From Pseudomonadota bacterium (lineage in GTDB: Bacteria; Desulfobacterota; Desulfobulbia; Desulfobulbales; Desulfocapsaceae), in contig JAEYNP010000108.1 of NCBI GenBank assembly GCA_023412495.1, positions 62,001 through 126,000 on the forward strand: a stretch of 64,000 bases of DNA, in the 5' to 3' direction. Below are positions 7,986 to 17,277 of this stretch, one piece after another; position 1 is the first letter of the stretch; each line of letters starts with the position of its first letter. Below the pieces are notes generated by a model. It did not search any database. It was given only the letters and a program-made list of their open reading frames with translations, and was not told the origin of the DNA. Both the position numbers and the translations under genes were made by a program.

Positions 7986-9221
7986 ATGCAGACGACATAC
8001 ATCCTCGCCGGCTGGCTCATAGACGGCACCGGCAATAATGTTCAGGAAAAGATGCTGCTGAAGATCGAGGGCGGCAGGTTTCGCGCAATTGAGAAATACT
8101 CTCCGGATGACGGTCTCGACACTTCCCTGCTGATCGATCTTTCCCGCTTCACCCTTCTGCCGCCCCTGGTCGACTGCCATGTCCATCTCTTCATGTCCGG
8201 GACCACCGACCCGCGGCTCCGTGAAAGACAACTGATCGCAGGCTACGACGAGTTGCGCCCGGCGATCGCCCGGCATCTCGGCGACTTGTTCGGCCACGGA
8301 GTGCTGGCGGCCCGCGACGGCGGTGACCCGGGCGGTTTCGCCCTCCGGTACCGGAGGGAGGAAAGGATGCCAGCGGAAATGATCCTCAGGCTGGCCGGGC
8401 GGGCCTGGCACCGCAAGGGTCGTTACGGCGGCATCGTCGGCAGGTGCGTGGAGGAGGGCGAGCGGCTCGACGAGGCGTATACCCGGGAGGGCGATGGAGC
8501 CGCCGACCTGGTGAAGATCATGCAGTCTGGATTGAATAGCCTGAAATATTTCGGCAAGCAGACCCCGCCGCAGTTCACCAGCGAGGAACTGGCGGGTCTG
8601 GTTCGGGCGGCCGGGGACCGAGGCCAAAAAGTGATGGTCCATGCCAACGGCCGGGAGCCGGTCCGCCTGGCCGTCGAGGCAGGCTGCCACTCCATCGAAC
8701 ACGGCTATTTCATGGGCCGGGATAATCTGCTCCGCATGGCGGAGAAGGGAACATTCTGGGTGCCGACCCTGATGCCCATGAAGGGCTATCTGGACAACGT
8801 GGGGGCGGCGGGCGCCGGAGCCGACCCGAAGGTGATCGAGAAGACCCTCGACGACCAGCTGGCCCATCTTACCTTAGCCCGGGAACAGGGGGTGAAGGTG
8901 GCGCTCGGCACAGATGCCGGGGGGCTCGGCGTCCTGCATGGCGAAGCGGTGGTCGAGGAGCTGAAACTGTTCATCAAGGCCGGATACACGCTGCCGGAGG
9001 CTCTCCGCTGCGCTACCCTGAACGGCGCCCGCCTCCTTGGTCTTGATGATATCGGCCTACTGGTGAAAGGACTGCCGGCTACCTTTCTCGTGGTCCGGGG
9101 AGGGCCGGCGCAGCTGCCGAGAAAGCTCCGGTATCTGGAAGGCATCTACCTGAACGGTCTGCCGAGCCAATCGTATCGCCGTGACCCGGTCAAAGCCGGA
9201 CGGTCCGGAACCGCAGGATGA
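7986..9221 (+). CDS. Amidohydrolase (imidazolonepropionase/prolidase-like)
   Basis: A 411-residue metal-dependent hydrolase of the amidohydrolase superfamily. Metal ligands are visible as the HxH of DCHVHLF (about residues 60-64), the lysine of ADLVKIMQSG (candidate carboxylated Lys), the histidines of KVMVHANG and SIEHGYF, and the Asp of LGTDAGG. No signal peptide, so it is cytoplasmic. Such enzymes cleave cyclic amides or dipeptides; the substrate is unknown. It is divergent from the SLC13-type carrier. Confidence 0.87.
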   Translation: MQTTYILAGWLIDGTGNNVQEKMLLKIEGGRFRAIEKYSPDDGLDTSLLIDLSRFTLLPPLVDCHVHLFMSGTTDPRLRERQLIAGYDELRPAIARHLGDLFGHGVLAARDGGDPGGFALRYRREERMPAEMILRLAGRAWHRKGRYGGIVGRCVEEGERLDEAYTREGDGAADLVKIMQSGLNSLKYFGKQTPPQFTSEELAGLVRAAGDRGQKVMVHANGREPVRLAVEAGCHSIEHGYFMGRDNLLRMAEKGTFWVPTLMPMKGYLDNVGAAGAGADPKVIEKTLDDQLAHLTLAREQGVKVALGTDAGGLGVLHGEAVVEELKLFIKAGYTLPEALRCATLNGARLLGLDDIGLLVKGLPATFLVVRGGPAQLPRKLRYLEGIYLNGLPSQSYRRDPVKAGRSGTAG

Positions 9222-9244
9222 TCCTCAATTCGCACTTCTCTTGA

Positions 9245-9289
9245 CGATGCAGACTGCAGCGGTCTGCATCGCATCCTCTCTGTTTTTTT
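9245..9289 (+). terminator. Possible terminator after the amidohydrolase
   Basis: A 10-bp hairpin (CGATGCAGAC at 9245-9254 with GTCTGCATCG at 9262-9271) is followed after 11 bases by a run of seven T (9283-9289). The distance to the T tract is longer than ideal, so termination may be weak. Confidence 0.45.
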
Positions 9290-9508
9290 CAGACCTCCAG
9301 GGCCGGATCAAATCCCACTCTAGAAGCTGTTACCTCCGATGCCGCCGATTACAGTATGGTCGGTCTTTACAAAAAACTACGTTTTTGTCATAAAAATATT
9401 TTTAATCAGACAATAATGTGCTTAATTTTGGTTGTTGGCGGCTTTGAAAATTTATTCCGAACAACTAACTTATTAAAAACACAATATAAATAATAGAATC
9501 GGCACATC

Positions 9509-9524
9509 TGGCACCTCTTTTGCT
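9509..9524 (+). promoter_or_regulatory. Sigma-54 promoter for glnK-amtB
   Basis: TGGCACCTCTTTTGCT carries the invariant GG (9510-9511) and GC (9522-9523) exactly 10 bases apart and matches most of the TGGCAC-N5-TTGCT consensus. Transcription would start near 9535, leaving a leader of about 180 bases before glnK. This fits nitrogen control of PII/ammonium transporter operons by RpoN and an NtrC-type activator. No clear NtrC enhancer was found; an imperfect inverted repeat around 9429-9470 (TTGGTTGTTGG / CCGAACAACTAA) is a weak candidate. Confidence 0.8.
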
Positions 9525-9713
9525 TTTTCCCAGGGCAAGTTGAACAGTAAATCAGAGTCTGGAACCAGCAATCTCACGGCAAAGGAGGAAAGGGAGAGGG
9601 AGGTGGCAAGCCCCAAAATCATCAGCAATTTTGGCCGAGAAGGTGAGTAGCCTCCCCGGTTCGACAAGTACTATGAATCAGGCCGCAGCAGATGAGCGGC
9701 TGGAGGAGCGAAT

Positions 9714-10052
9714 ATGAAATTTGTAACGGCAATCATCAAACCCTACAAGCTCAGCGATGTTCGCGAGGCGCTCACTGCCATCGGCGTCAATGGGGTAACG
9801 GTGACCGAAGTCAAGGGTTTCGGCCGCCAGAAAGGTCACACCGAGATCTACCGCGGCGCGGAATATGTCGTGGAGTTTCTGCCGAAAGTGAAGGTCGAAG
9901 CGGCGATTCCCGACGAGTTGCTGACCCCGGCCATCGAGGCCATAAAGAAAGCGGCCAACACCGGCCACATCGGTGACGGCAAGGTTTTTGTCTTCGATCT
10001 TGAACAGGTAATGCGAATCCGTACCGGAGAAACCGGTGCCGAAGCACTTTGA
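9714..10052 (+). CDS. glnK: PII nitrogen regulatory protein GlnK/GlnB
   Basis: A 112-residue PII signal protein. The T-loop has the uridylylation tyrosine at position 51 (RGAEYVVEF). The B-loop/ATP site is seen in KKAANTGHIGDGKVFV, and the C-terminal RIRTGETG closes the nucleotide pocket. It senses 2-oxoglutarate and ATP/ADP and gates AmtB. The gene lies 15 bases before amtB, which supports the GlnK assignment. GGAGGAGCGA provides the ribosome site. Confidence 0.97.
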   Translation: MKFVTAIIKPYKLSDVREALTAIGVNGVTVTEVKGFGRQKGHTEIYRGAEYVVEFLPKVKVEAAIPDELLTPAIEAIKKAANTGHIGDGKVFVFDLEQVMRIRTGETGAEAL

Positions 10053-10067
10053 TCCAGGGGAGTAATC

Positions 10068-11465
10068 ATGAAAAAATCAATCTCGTTTCTGTCCACCGCA
10101 CTCATGGTGGCTTCCATTGTCAGCTTGGCCGGCGCGGCCTTCGGCGCCGACGCCCCGGTTCCCGATAAAGGGGATACGGCGTGGATGATCGTCGCCACCC
10201 TCCTGGTGACCCTCATGACCATTCCCGGTCTGGCCCTGTTCTACGGCGGCCTGGTGCGGACCAAGAATATGCTCTCGGTGCTCATGCAGGTGTTCACCGT
10301 CTTCTCACTCTGTGTGGTTCTGTGGGTCATTTACGGCTACAGCATCGCCTTTACCGAAGGCAACGCCTTCTTCGGAGGGTTTTCCAAGCTTCTCCTGGCC
10401 GGGGTAACGGTCGAATCAGTTGCGGCAACCTTCAGCAAGGGCGTGGTCATCCCTGAGTTCGTCTATATCTTCTTCCAGGCTACTTTTTCTGCCATCACCC
10501 CTGCCCTCATCCTTGGCGCCTTCGCCGAACGGATGAAGTTCTCCGCGGTCCTTGCCTTCATCGTCCTGTGGTTCACCTTCGCCTACCTGCCGATCGCCCA
10601 TATGGTATGGTTCTGGGCAGGTCCCGACGCCTACACTGACGCCGATGCGGCGGCGAAAGCCGGAGAGACCGCAGGCTTCCTGTTTCAGAAGGGTGCCATC
10701 GACTTCGCCGGCGGCACCGTCGTCCATATCAATGCGGCCATCGCCGGTCTGATCGGCGCCTACATGGTCGGCAAGCGGGTCGGCTACGGCCGGGAATCCA
10801 TGGCTCCCCACAGTCTGACCATGACCATGATCGGCGCCTCGCTGCTGTGGGTAGGCTGGTTCGGCTTCAATGCCGGTTCCAACCTCGAAGCCACCGGCCT
10901 TGCCGCCCTAGCCTTCGGAAATACTATGACCGCCACCGCCGCAGCGACCCTCTCCTGGATGTTCACCGAGTGGATCATTAAGGGCAAACCCTCGATGCTC
11001 GGCGCCGCTTCCGGTGCAGTTGCCGGCCTCGTTGCCATCACCCCGGCATGCGGCTGGGTGGGCATCGGCGGCGCCCTGGTCATCGGCCTTGCGGCGGGCG
11101 TTGTCTGCCTCTGGGGCGTGAACGGTCTCAAGCGCATGCTCGGTGCCGATGACGCCCTGGATGTCTTCGGAGTGCACGGCGTCGGCGGTATTCTCGGTGC
11201 CATCCTGACCGGTATCTTCGCCAACCCGTCCCTGGGAGGAGTAGGCGTCTACGACTATGTAGCGAATGCTGTGGCCGATTACTCGACCAGTGCACAGGTA
11301 ATTAGCCAGCTCTGGGGTATCGGCACCACCATCGTCTGGTCCGGCCTTGTCTCGCTGGTCAGCTACAAACTGGTGGACATTGTCATCGGCCTGCGGGTGA
11401 CCGAGGAAGAAGAGCGTACAGGTCTGGATACCACAAGCCACGGCGAATCTGCGTACAAGTACTGA
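10068..11465 (+). CDS. amtB: Ammonium transporter AmtB
   Basis: A 465-residue inner-membrane ammonium channel. It begins with a signal peptide-like segment ending in AGAAFGA, then eleven or so membrane helices. Family signatures include ALFYGGLVRTKN, the first pore histidine in PIAHMVWFWAG, the second in DVFGVHGVGGILG, and VHINAAIAGLIGAY. The cytoplasmic tail (VTEEEERTGLD...) is where GlnK would dock. GGGGAG lies 8 bases before the ATG. The operon ends at a strong terminator. Confidence 0.97.
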   Translation: MKKSISFLSTALMVASIVSLAGAAFGADAPVPDKGDTAWMIVATLLVTLMTIPGLALFYGGLVRTKNMLSVLMQVFTVFSLCVVLWVIYGYSIAFTEGNAFFGGFSKLLLAGVTVESVAATFSKGVVIPEFVYIFFQATFSAITPALILGAFAERMKFSAVLAFIVLWFTFAYLPIAHMVWFWAGPDAYTDADAAAKAGETAGFLFQKGAIDFAGGTVVHINAAIAGLIGAYMVGKRVGYGRESMAPHSLTMTMIGASLLWVGWFGFNAGSNLEATGLAALAFGNTMTATAAATLSWMFTEWIIKGKPSMLGAASGAVAGLVAITPACGWVGIGGALVIGLAAGVVCLWGVNGLKRMLGADDALDVFGVHGVGGILGAILTGIFANPSLGGVGVYDYVANAVADYSTSAQVISQLWGIGTTIVWSGLVSLVSYKLVDIVIGLRVTEEEERTGLDTTSHGESAYKY

Positions 11466-11492
11466 TAAGACGATTCCCATGGTGGAAACGAC

Positions 11493-11531
11493 AGCCGCCC
11501 ACCGGTGCTTGCCGGACGGGCGGCTTTTTTT
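11493..11531 (+). terminator. Rho-independent terminator after amtB
   Basis: AGCCGCCC at 11493-11500 pairs with GGGCGGCT at 11518-11525, with a second small stem (CCGG/CCGG) in the loop, and seven T follow directly. It closes the glnK-amtB transcript. Confidence 0.88.
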
Positions 11532-11739
11532 CTTGTTCCTATATGAAACAGTCCTGGTCTGAGAGAAATCTTTCAGGGGGTTGATATCGCAGTCCCTTGT
11601 CCCCACTCTATTAACGACGGTCGAGAATTCCGGCGGAGAGTCCCGGAGGATGGATAGCCGGGGAAAGGCAGTGGCGGGCTGATCTTGCTCCAACCACCGC
11701 TAGGCCACGATCAGTCGTGCTCGAAAAACCGATCTTAAT

Positions 11740-12259
11740 ATGCTAATGCAGACCGCACAGGTAAATTATGACGCCCGTCGTGCCCGCGCGGACGATATCG
11801 GGGCCCTGACGGAGCTGGTTGAAAAGTACTGGCGTTTCGAGGGGATCGCCGGCTTCGATGCCGCTCGTATCGGCGCGCAGCTGCGGCGCCTCGTCTCCGA
11901 TGAACGGCTGGGCGCGTGCTGGATTGCCGAAAAGGGCGGGGCGCCGGTGGGATACCTGCTCGCGGTGTATGTTTTCAGCCTGGAGCACTTCGGCATGACC
12001 GCCGAGATAGACGAATTCTTCATCCGCCCGGATGCCCGCGGCAAGGGCCTTGGCAGCCGACTGCTCAAGACCGCGGAAGAAACCTTTACGACAGAACGGT
12101 TGCTCAAATGTCTCCCTGCAACTGGCCCGGACCAACGATTCGGGTCGCCAGTTCTATCTCCGCCACGGTTACACATCCCGTTCCGGTTACGAACTTTTAG
12201 AAAAAGGTTTGGCACCCGGTAACTGTGACGGTGTGAGGAACGGTGGAGAAGAAGGATAA
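11740..12259 (+). pseudogene. GNAT acetyltransferase, apparent frameshift
   Basis: The first frame (from ATG 11740 or 11746) encodes a GNAT N-terminal half with the acetyl-CoA loop RPDARGKGLGSRLLKTAEE, but near 12090-12100 it turns into unrelated sequence and stops at 12222. The +1 frame from about 12096 continues the fold: NGCSNVSLQLARTNDSGRQF, then YLRHGYTSRSGYELLEKGL, ending at TAA 12259. Skipping one base near ACGACAG restores a normal protein of ~170 residues. This is a one-base insertion, real or from sequencing. There is no clear ribosome site. Confidence 0.75.
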
Positions 12260-12273
12260 GAGGGACGGCGCAG

Positions 12274-12308
12274 AAAACCAGCTCCATAGAAGGTGCGGAG
12301 CTGGTTTT
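12274..12308. terminator. Bidirectional terminator between converging genes
   Basis: A perfect 12-bp stem (AAAACCAGCTCC at 12274-12285, GGAGCTGGTTTT at 12297-12308) has A-rich and T-rich flanks, so it can terminate both the acetyltransferase transcript and the chemoreceptor transcript that meet here. Confidence 0.85.
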
Positions 12309-12379
12309 ATTTCAAATATCTTCTGGAGCCCATGTTCTTGTTGCCGGATCTTTGCGCTGGCAACAAGATAGAACTTTGC

Positions 12380-14437
12380 TTATATCTTGAACCTGGAAAC
12401 CAGTCCGGTCAGCTTCTCCGCCAGCTTCGACAGCTCGTCAGCCGAGCTGCTGACCTGCCGGCTGCCGGCTTTGACTTCCACGGAACGTTCCTTCACCTGG
12501 CCGACGCCCTCCGTCATCCTCGCGGTCATATCGCTGCTGTTGGCGACGTTCTCGTTGATCTCGATGATGCCCCGCGAGGCCTGGGTCACGTTATTGACAA
12601 TCTCGTTGGTGGTGATGGACTGCTCTTCCACCGCGGTGACGATGGAGTTCACTACCTCGTTGACATCATGGATGACGGCGGTGATGGATTCGATGTCCTT
12701 GACGGTCGTTCCGGTCTGATTCTGGATCTCGTCGATGGCCTGCTTGATCTTGCCGGTGGCGGCGGCGGTCTGCCTTGCCAGTTCCTTGATCTCGTTGGCA
12801 ACTACGGCAAAACCCTTGCCGGCCTCTCCGGCCCGGGCTGCTTCGATGGTGGCGTTGAGAGCCAGGAGGTTGGTCTGTTCGGAAATCTCGGTAATGGTCT
12901 CGGTGACGGTGCCGATCGCCCGGGCTGCTTCACCCAGTTCCTTGACGCCTTCGTGAGACTTCCTGGCTTTGGACACGGCTTCTTCCGTGGTGAGCCTCGC
13001 CCGCGCGCTGTTTTCGGCGATCTCCTTGATGGTGGTGCCCATCTCTTCGGAGGCGCTGGCGATCATATCGAGGTTAGTGGTGGACTGCTCCATGGCCGCC
13101 GATACAGAGTGCATATTTGCCGCAACCTCTCCGGCATGGCGGGATGAGGCCTCGGCGATCTCCGTAGTCTTATCCGCATTGCCGACCATTTGATGGGAGA
13201 TTGCGGCAAGCTCCGTGGAGGCGGCGGAAAGGGCTTTGGAAGACTTGACGATATCTTCCAGCATCTGTTTGGCTTTCTCGACCATCATTCCCAAGGCATT
13301 GGTCAGCCGGCCGATGGCGTCATCCGTTTTCGATTCGAAATGGATGGTGTAGTCGCCTTCGCCCACCTTGACGCTTTTATCCGCCAGATCCTTGAGCGGG
13401 GCGTTGATGGTCCGGACCAGCAACAGGGTGATCAGCACCGCTCCCGCCAGCACGAAGATGCCGACCAGGAGGTTGTTGCGCAGCATGATCCTGTCCAGGC
13501 CGCCGATGATATCAGCCTTGGTCACGCTCATACAGACGTACATGCCCCAGGGCTCGAGGTATTTGACAAAGGAAATCCTCTCCTGCCCGTTCAGGTCGTA
13601 GTGGATCAGGCCTTCCTTGAAGCCTTTGAGGTTTGGGACTAGCTCGAACAGGTTGGTCTTGGCCTTGAGGGTCGGATGGACCAGGATCTCGCCGTTTTCC
13701 GCATAGATATACGCGTACCCGGCGCCGAATTTCGATTTCAGGATGAAGTCGGTGATCGACTGATTGATCATCAACTGTCCCACATAAAGCGCACCGACAA
13801 TCTTGCCCTGCGCGTCGCGCATGGGAGCATAGATGGTCAGATACCAGTCGTTGACCACATAGGCCTTGCCCCGAAAGGTTTCTCCCTTGATAATGGCTTG
13901 GTAAACCGGGCTGTCGGAGGGAATATACGTGCCGATGGCGCGTTCACCGGTCTGGTTCTTGATGGTGGTGGCGATGCGCAGCAGTTTATCGTCGACGAGT
14001 TGGAAAATGGTGGCGGTACTGCCGACCGCCGCTTCGACGGCATCCACCACGTTGTTGCTGCCGGTGATGTAGCCTTCGCCCGCCTTCATTTTCGGGAGCG
14101 CCTTTTGTTCGGACTGTTTGGTAATCTGGTGCACCAGATTTGTCTGGACGGTGTTGTCGTGGTCGAGGGTGAGTTCGCCCTTCGTATATATTTCTTTCTC
14201 GAGCAGCCTCAGGTCGCTGTCCAATTTTTTTCGGATATTGGCATCGTAGAGGACAAGCGAGTTGAAAACCGTCTGATGCGTATTCTCAATACCCTTTTCT
14301 CCGAGGGACTCCAGACCGTTGCCGGTCATCCTTATGGCGTTGCCCGAGGTGATCAGGATGGAGACGATGCACAGGAGGACAACGGCCGAGAAAAGTTTCG
14401 TGGTAAATTTCATTGTTTTGAAGTTGCCGAACACCAT
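12380..14437 (-). CDS. Transmembrane methyl-accepting chemotaxis protein, Cache type
   Basis: A 685-residue chemoreceptor. A membrane helix at about residues 15-35 is followed by a periplasmic domain of about 280 residues with Cache-like features ([54 protein letters not shown]). A second helix ([17 protein letters not shown]), a HAMP linker ([19 protein letters not shown]) and a coiled-coil signalling domain follow. The signalling tip is [26 protein letters not shown] lies 7 bases before the ATG at 14437. The ligand is unknown; small carboxylates are common for this type. Confidence 0.94.
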   Translation of the reverse strand: MVFGNFKTMKFTTKLFSAVVLLCIVSILITSGNAIRMTGNGLESLGEKGIENTHQTVFNSLVLYDANIRKKLDSDLRLLEKEIYTKGELTLDHDNTVQTNLVHQITKQSEQKALPKMKAGEGYITGSNNVVDAVEAAVGSTATIFQLVDDKLLRIATTIKNQTGERAIGTYIPSDSPVYQAIIKGETFRGKAYVVNDWYLTIYAPMRDAQGKIVGALYVGQLMINQSITDFILKSKFGAGYAYIYAENGEILVHPTLKAKTNLFELVPNLKGFKEGLIHYDLNGQERISFVKYLEPWGMYVCMSVTKADIIGGLDRIMLRNNLLVGIFVLAGAVLITLLLVRTINAPLKDLADKSVKVGEGDYTIHFESKTDDAIGRLTNALGMMVEKAKQMLEDIVKSSKALSAASTELAAISHQMVGNADKTTEIAEASSRHAGEVAANMHSVSAAMEQSTTNLDMIASASEEMGTTIKEIAENSARARLTTEEAVSKARKSHEGVKELGEAARAIGTVTETITEISEQTNLLALNATIEAARAGEAGKGFAVVANEIKELARQTAAATGKIKQAIDEIQNQTGTTVKDIESITAVIHDVNEVVNSIVTAVEEQSITTNEIVNNVTQASRGIIEINENVANSSDMTARMTEGVGQVKERSVEVKAGSRQVSSSADELSKLAEKLTGLVSRFKI

Positions 14438-14600
14438 GTGATACTCCTTGTTAAAGACTTTCTATCAACCCCTTCAGCCCTTTGTAAAATATCTCAAGGC
14501 CTTATGCCAGGAATAGGGCGTCCCTGGGGAACTCTTTTGCATAACCACGATTAGTCTTAATGTTAAAACATTCTTATATTTTCAGTGGGGCACTTTGCCA

Positions 14601-14629
14601 TTAATCGGTGAGAAAAGCACATTTTTTTA
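14601..14629 (-). promoter_or_regulatory. Candidate sigma-28 promoter for the chemoreceptor
   Basis: Reading the minus strand, TAAA (14629-14626) is followed after 16 bases by ACCGATTA, close to the TAAA-N15-GCCGATAA pattern of flagellar sigma-28 promoters. It lies about 165 bases upstream of the receptor start. The match is imperfect in spacing and sequence. Confidence 0.3.
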
Positions 14630-14773
14630 TTTTTTTCTTGAAAATGCTCAAAAGGGTTCCATGGAGTTCGGCGTTTCGGTTGTTCTGCCGGATGGATCAG
14701 GGAGTGCGCGGAGGATAACTTGTGGCGCGACTCCGGAAACGTCTTCCGGGATCGCGCCCAAATGAGGGAAATA

Positions 14774-15769
14774 TCAGGCGTTATGCAGCTGGAGATAAAC
14801 GAGGGTCTGGTTCAGCAACTGGTAGGCGATCTCCCCGAAGGTGGCCGGACCGACGAAGGGATCGGTATTTCGTCCCTCCAGGCCGGAGTAGAGATAGTTC
14901 AGGATGCAGTTGCAGGAGAAGACCACGCTTCCTTCGGAAAGCCCGAGTTTTTTCAGCTGAGCTGTGAAGGCCGAGGAATAATCGGCAATCTCCTTGGCCG
15001 GCTTATAGCGGACGCCGGTGAATACCGGTGCATAAAACTTCACCTCGCCGGTGTTCTTATCGGCGCTTTGAAAACTGGTGTTGATCAAGGCGCCGTAGTA
15101 GTCTGCCACCAGGGGCAGCTTGGTATCGAGTTTCTGCCGCTCGATGTAGTCGACGAAGCGCTCCTTGACGCCGTTGACGGTAACCTCCCTGCAGGAGAAC
15201 CCGTCTTCCGGAAATGTGAGAGTGTCGCCTTCACGCTGTTCAAAAATGTTGACGATGCCGACATCGAGCGTTTTTCCTTTCGGCAGGGTGACATGCATGA
15301 CGATCGCGGCCTGGTCGGTCATTTCGCCGGTCTCGCCGTTGAAGACCTTGGGGGTCACTTTGCCCAGGTCGTCGAGGTGCACGCCGGAGATCCAGCCGAC
15401 CAGCGGCCTCGCCCCGAAATTTCTGTAGTTCGGCGCGTTCAACGCGAAAGCGCTGTGGACGCCGCTCATCGCGGGGATGATGATGAAGCTGCAGTCGCCC
15501 TCGCCTTCGCCGTAGACGGTGCCCATATTGTCCTGGGTATACGATTTGATCCGTACCGAGTCGGCCATCGGTGAAATGTCGGTGACGAAGATCTTTTCCC
15601 TGGTGGACAGACCGCCCTCTTTCGGAGCGATGAAGTAGGGGATGGTGCCACCGATCCACTTGCCCCTGGGGAGTCCTGCGAGCAGCTTCTCCTCGCCGGC
15701 GAGCAGGAGTACCTTACCCTCTGTAATGTTGCGTGCGACTTCGGTGGAAGTCAAAATGTCCTGTTGCAT
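14774..15769 (-). CDS. Unrecognised 331-residue protein in the alcohol dehydrogenase operon
   Basis: I do not recognise the family with certainty. The protein is soluble with no signal peptide. The last third, with VVFSCNCILNYLYSGLEGR and then VGPATFGEIAYQLLNQT, resembles the C-terminal part of FIST-type sensory proteins, which have a Cys-rich strand followed by a Gly/Phe-Gly-Glu turn. The N-terminal part has LPRGKWIGGTIPYF and REKIFVTD. AAGGAG lies 6 bases before the ATG. It is the third gene after an iron-dependent alcohol dehydrogenase and a 78-residue protein, so a role in alcohol or aldehyde metabolism or sensing is possible (inference). Confidence 0.8.
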   Translation of the reverse strand: MQQDILTSTEVARNITEGKVLLLAGEEKLLAGLPRGKWIGGTIPYFIAPKEGGLSTREKIFVTDISPMADSVRIKSYTQDNMGTVYGEGEGDCSFIIIPAMSGVHSAFALNAPNYRNFGARPLVGWISGVHLDDLGKVTPKVFNGETGEMTDQAAIVMHVTLPKGKTLDVGIVNIFEQREGDTLTFPEDGFSCREVTVNGVKERFVDYIERQKLDTKLPLVADYYGALINTSFQSADKNTGEVKFYAPVFTGVRYKPAKEIADYSSAFTAQLKKLGLSEGSVVFSCNCILNYLYSGLEGRNTDPFVGPATFGEIAYQLLNQTLVYLQLHNA

Positions 15770-15778
15770 GATGTCTCC

Positions 15779-16012
15779 TTATCCGAAGATGTTTTTCAGA
15801 TCGAGTTGAACCGACGGGCTGGTGCTGTTCTTTTCATAAAGAGCATGCAATTGGTCGACACCATCGCGAACGTTGTTCGGCGTCGGGTTGGCGGCGACAG
15901 TGCGCACCAGACGGCCGAGCAGGATTTTCGCCGCCAGGAATTTCAAGTCATAGGTCTTTTTCCCGGTTACGATGTCTGCCCATTGCGGTTTGGTTTTGGC
16001 GGGGACGTCCAT
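15779..16012 (-). CDS. Small unrecognised protein between adh and the 331-residue protein
   Basis: A 78-residue protein without membrane segments or cysteine motifs. It contains KTYDLKFLAAKILLGRLVRT and an Asn/Pro turn (AANPTPNNVRDGVDQLHAL), suggesting a small helical domain. The frame is open to 16051, but GAGGAG at 16021-16026 is 8 bases from the ATG at 16012, which is therefore the likely start (ATG 16018 is too close). It sits 9 bases before the next gene and 83 bases after adh. Confidence 0.75.
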   Translation of the reverse strand: MDVPAKTKPQWADIVTGKKTYDLKFLAAKILLGRLVRTVAANPTPNNVRDGVDQLHALYEKNSTSPSVQLDLKNIFG

Positions 16013-16095
16013 GAGCATACCTCCTCTGGAATCGGGTTGTTTACCGGACAAGGTTGCACCGGACCTGGACAGCTGGTCCGGTGTAATCTCTGGGC

Positions 16096-17277
16096 TTACA
16101 ATGCAGCCTCGTAAATGGCCGCAACGTCAGCATCTTTCAGCTTACGGGGATTGGTCAGCCCGCAGGCGTCCTTCTGGGCGTTGCCGGTCATGATGGGGAT
16201 ATCCTCCTTCTTGACCTCTTTGCCGTAGCGTTTGCCGAGCTCGACGAGGCCCGCAGGGATACCGATGTCGGTGGACAGCTGTTTGATGGCGTCCAGGCAC
16301 ATCTCGGCTGCGTCACGCAGCGAGAGCCCTTCGACATTTTCGCCGAGGAATTTCGCCATGTCGGCATAGCGCTCCAGTCTCGCGTTCAGGTTGGCGCGCT
16401 GCACATGGGGCAGCAGGATAGCGTTGCATTCCCCGTGGGGGAGATCGTAGAAGCCGCCCAGCTGGTGCGCCATGGCATGGACATGGCCGAGGCTGGCGTT
16501 GTTGAAGGCCATACCGGCCAGGAACTGGGCATAGCACATGCCGTCGCGGGCCTCGAGGTCCGAGCCGTTGGCCACGGCCTTGCGGAGGTACTTGGCGATC
16601 AGCTCGATGGCTTTCTGGGCGCAGGCGTCGGTCATCGGGGTGGCGATGGTGGAGACATAGGCCTCGACCGCATGGGTCAAGGCATCCATGCCGGTCGCAG
16701 CGGTAAGCGCGGGTGGCATGCCGACCATAAGCAGCGGATCGTCGATGGCGATCCCGGGGGTGACCCGCCAGTCGACGATGGCCATCTTCACCTTGCGAGA
16801 GGTATCGGTGATGATGCAGAACCGGGTCATCTCGGAGGCTGTGCCGGCGGTGGTGTTGACGGCCAGATAGGGCGGCATGGGTTTGGTAGATTTATCCACC
16901 CCTTCGAAATCGTGAATCTTGCCGCCATTGGCGACCACCAGACCGACACCCTTGCCGCAGTCGTGGCTGCTCCCGCCACCGAGGGAGATGAGGGAGTCGC
17001 ACTTCTGCGACTTGTATATCTCGACCCCGTCGTGCACGTTGTTGTCGGTGGGATTGGGTACGGTTTCGTCAAAGACATGGTACTGCATCCCGGCACTGTC
17101 GAGCAGGTCGGTGATCGTTCGGGTGATGCCGGTTGCGGTAATGCCCTTATCGGTGACGATCAGCGGCTTGCTGCCGCCCAGGGCCTTTATCTTGTCGGGG
17201 ATCTGTTTGGAGGCGCCGATACCTATCAGGGTAACGCTGGGAATGAAAAAGCCATATACCATTTCTTGAATAGCCAT
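16096..17277 (-). CDS. Iron-containing (group III) alcohol dehydrogenase
   Basis: A 393-residue NAD(P)-dependent alcohol dehydrogenase. The nucleotide loop is SLGGGSSHDCGKGVGL (about 97-112). Metal ligands are the Asp and His of TGMDALTHAVEAYVS and the histidines of LGHVHAMAHQLGGFYDLPHG. The C-terminal NPRKLKDADVAAIYEAAL is typical for the family. GAGGTG lies just before the ATG. It heads a three-gene operon. It probably interconverts ethanol or short-chain alcohols and aldehydes; the direction is unknown. Confidence 0.95.
   Translation of the reverse strand: MAIQEMVYGFFIPSVTLIGIGASKQIPDKIKALGGSKPLIVTDKGITATGITRTITDLLDSAGMQYHVFDETVPNPTDNNVHDGVEIYKSQKCDSLISLGGGSSHDCGKGVGLVVANGGKIHDFEGVDKSTKPMPPYLAVNTTAGTASEMTRFCIITDTSRKVKMAIVDWRVTPGIAIDDPLLMVGMPPALTAATGMDALTHAVEAYVSTIATPMTDACAQKAIELIAKYLRKAVANGSDLEARDGMCYAQFLAGMAFNNASLGHVHAMAHQLGGFYDLPHGECNAILLPHVQRANLNARLERYADMAKFLGENVEGLSLRDAAEMCLDAIKQLSTDIGIPAGLVELGKRYGKEVKKEDIPIMTGNAQKDACGLTNPRKLKDADVAAIYEAAL

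Noticed and set aside
13676..14554. Long plus-strand open frame opposite the chemoreceptor gene
   Set aside because: It mirrors the coding strand of a well-supported receptor and has no ribosome site or family match; it is an antisense shadow caused by GC-rich codons.
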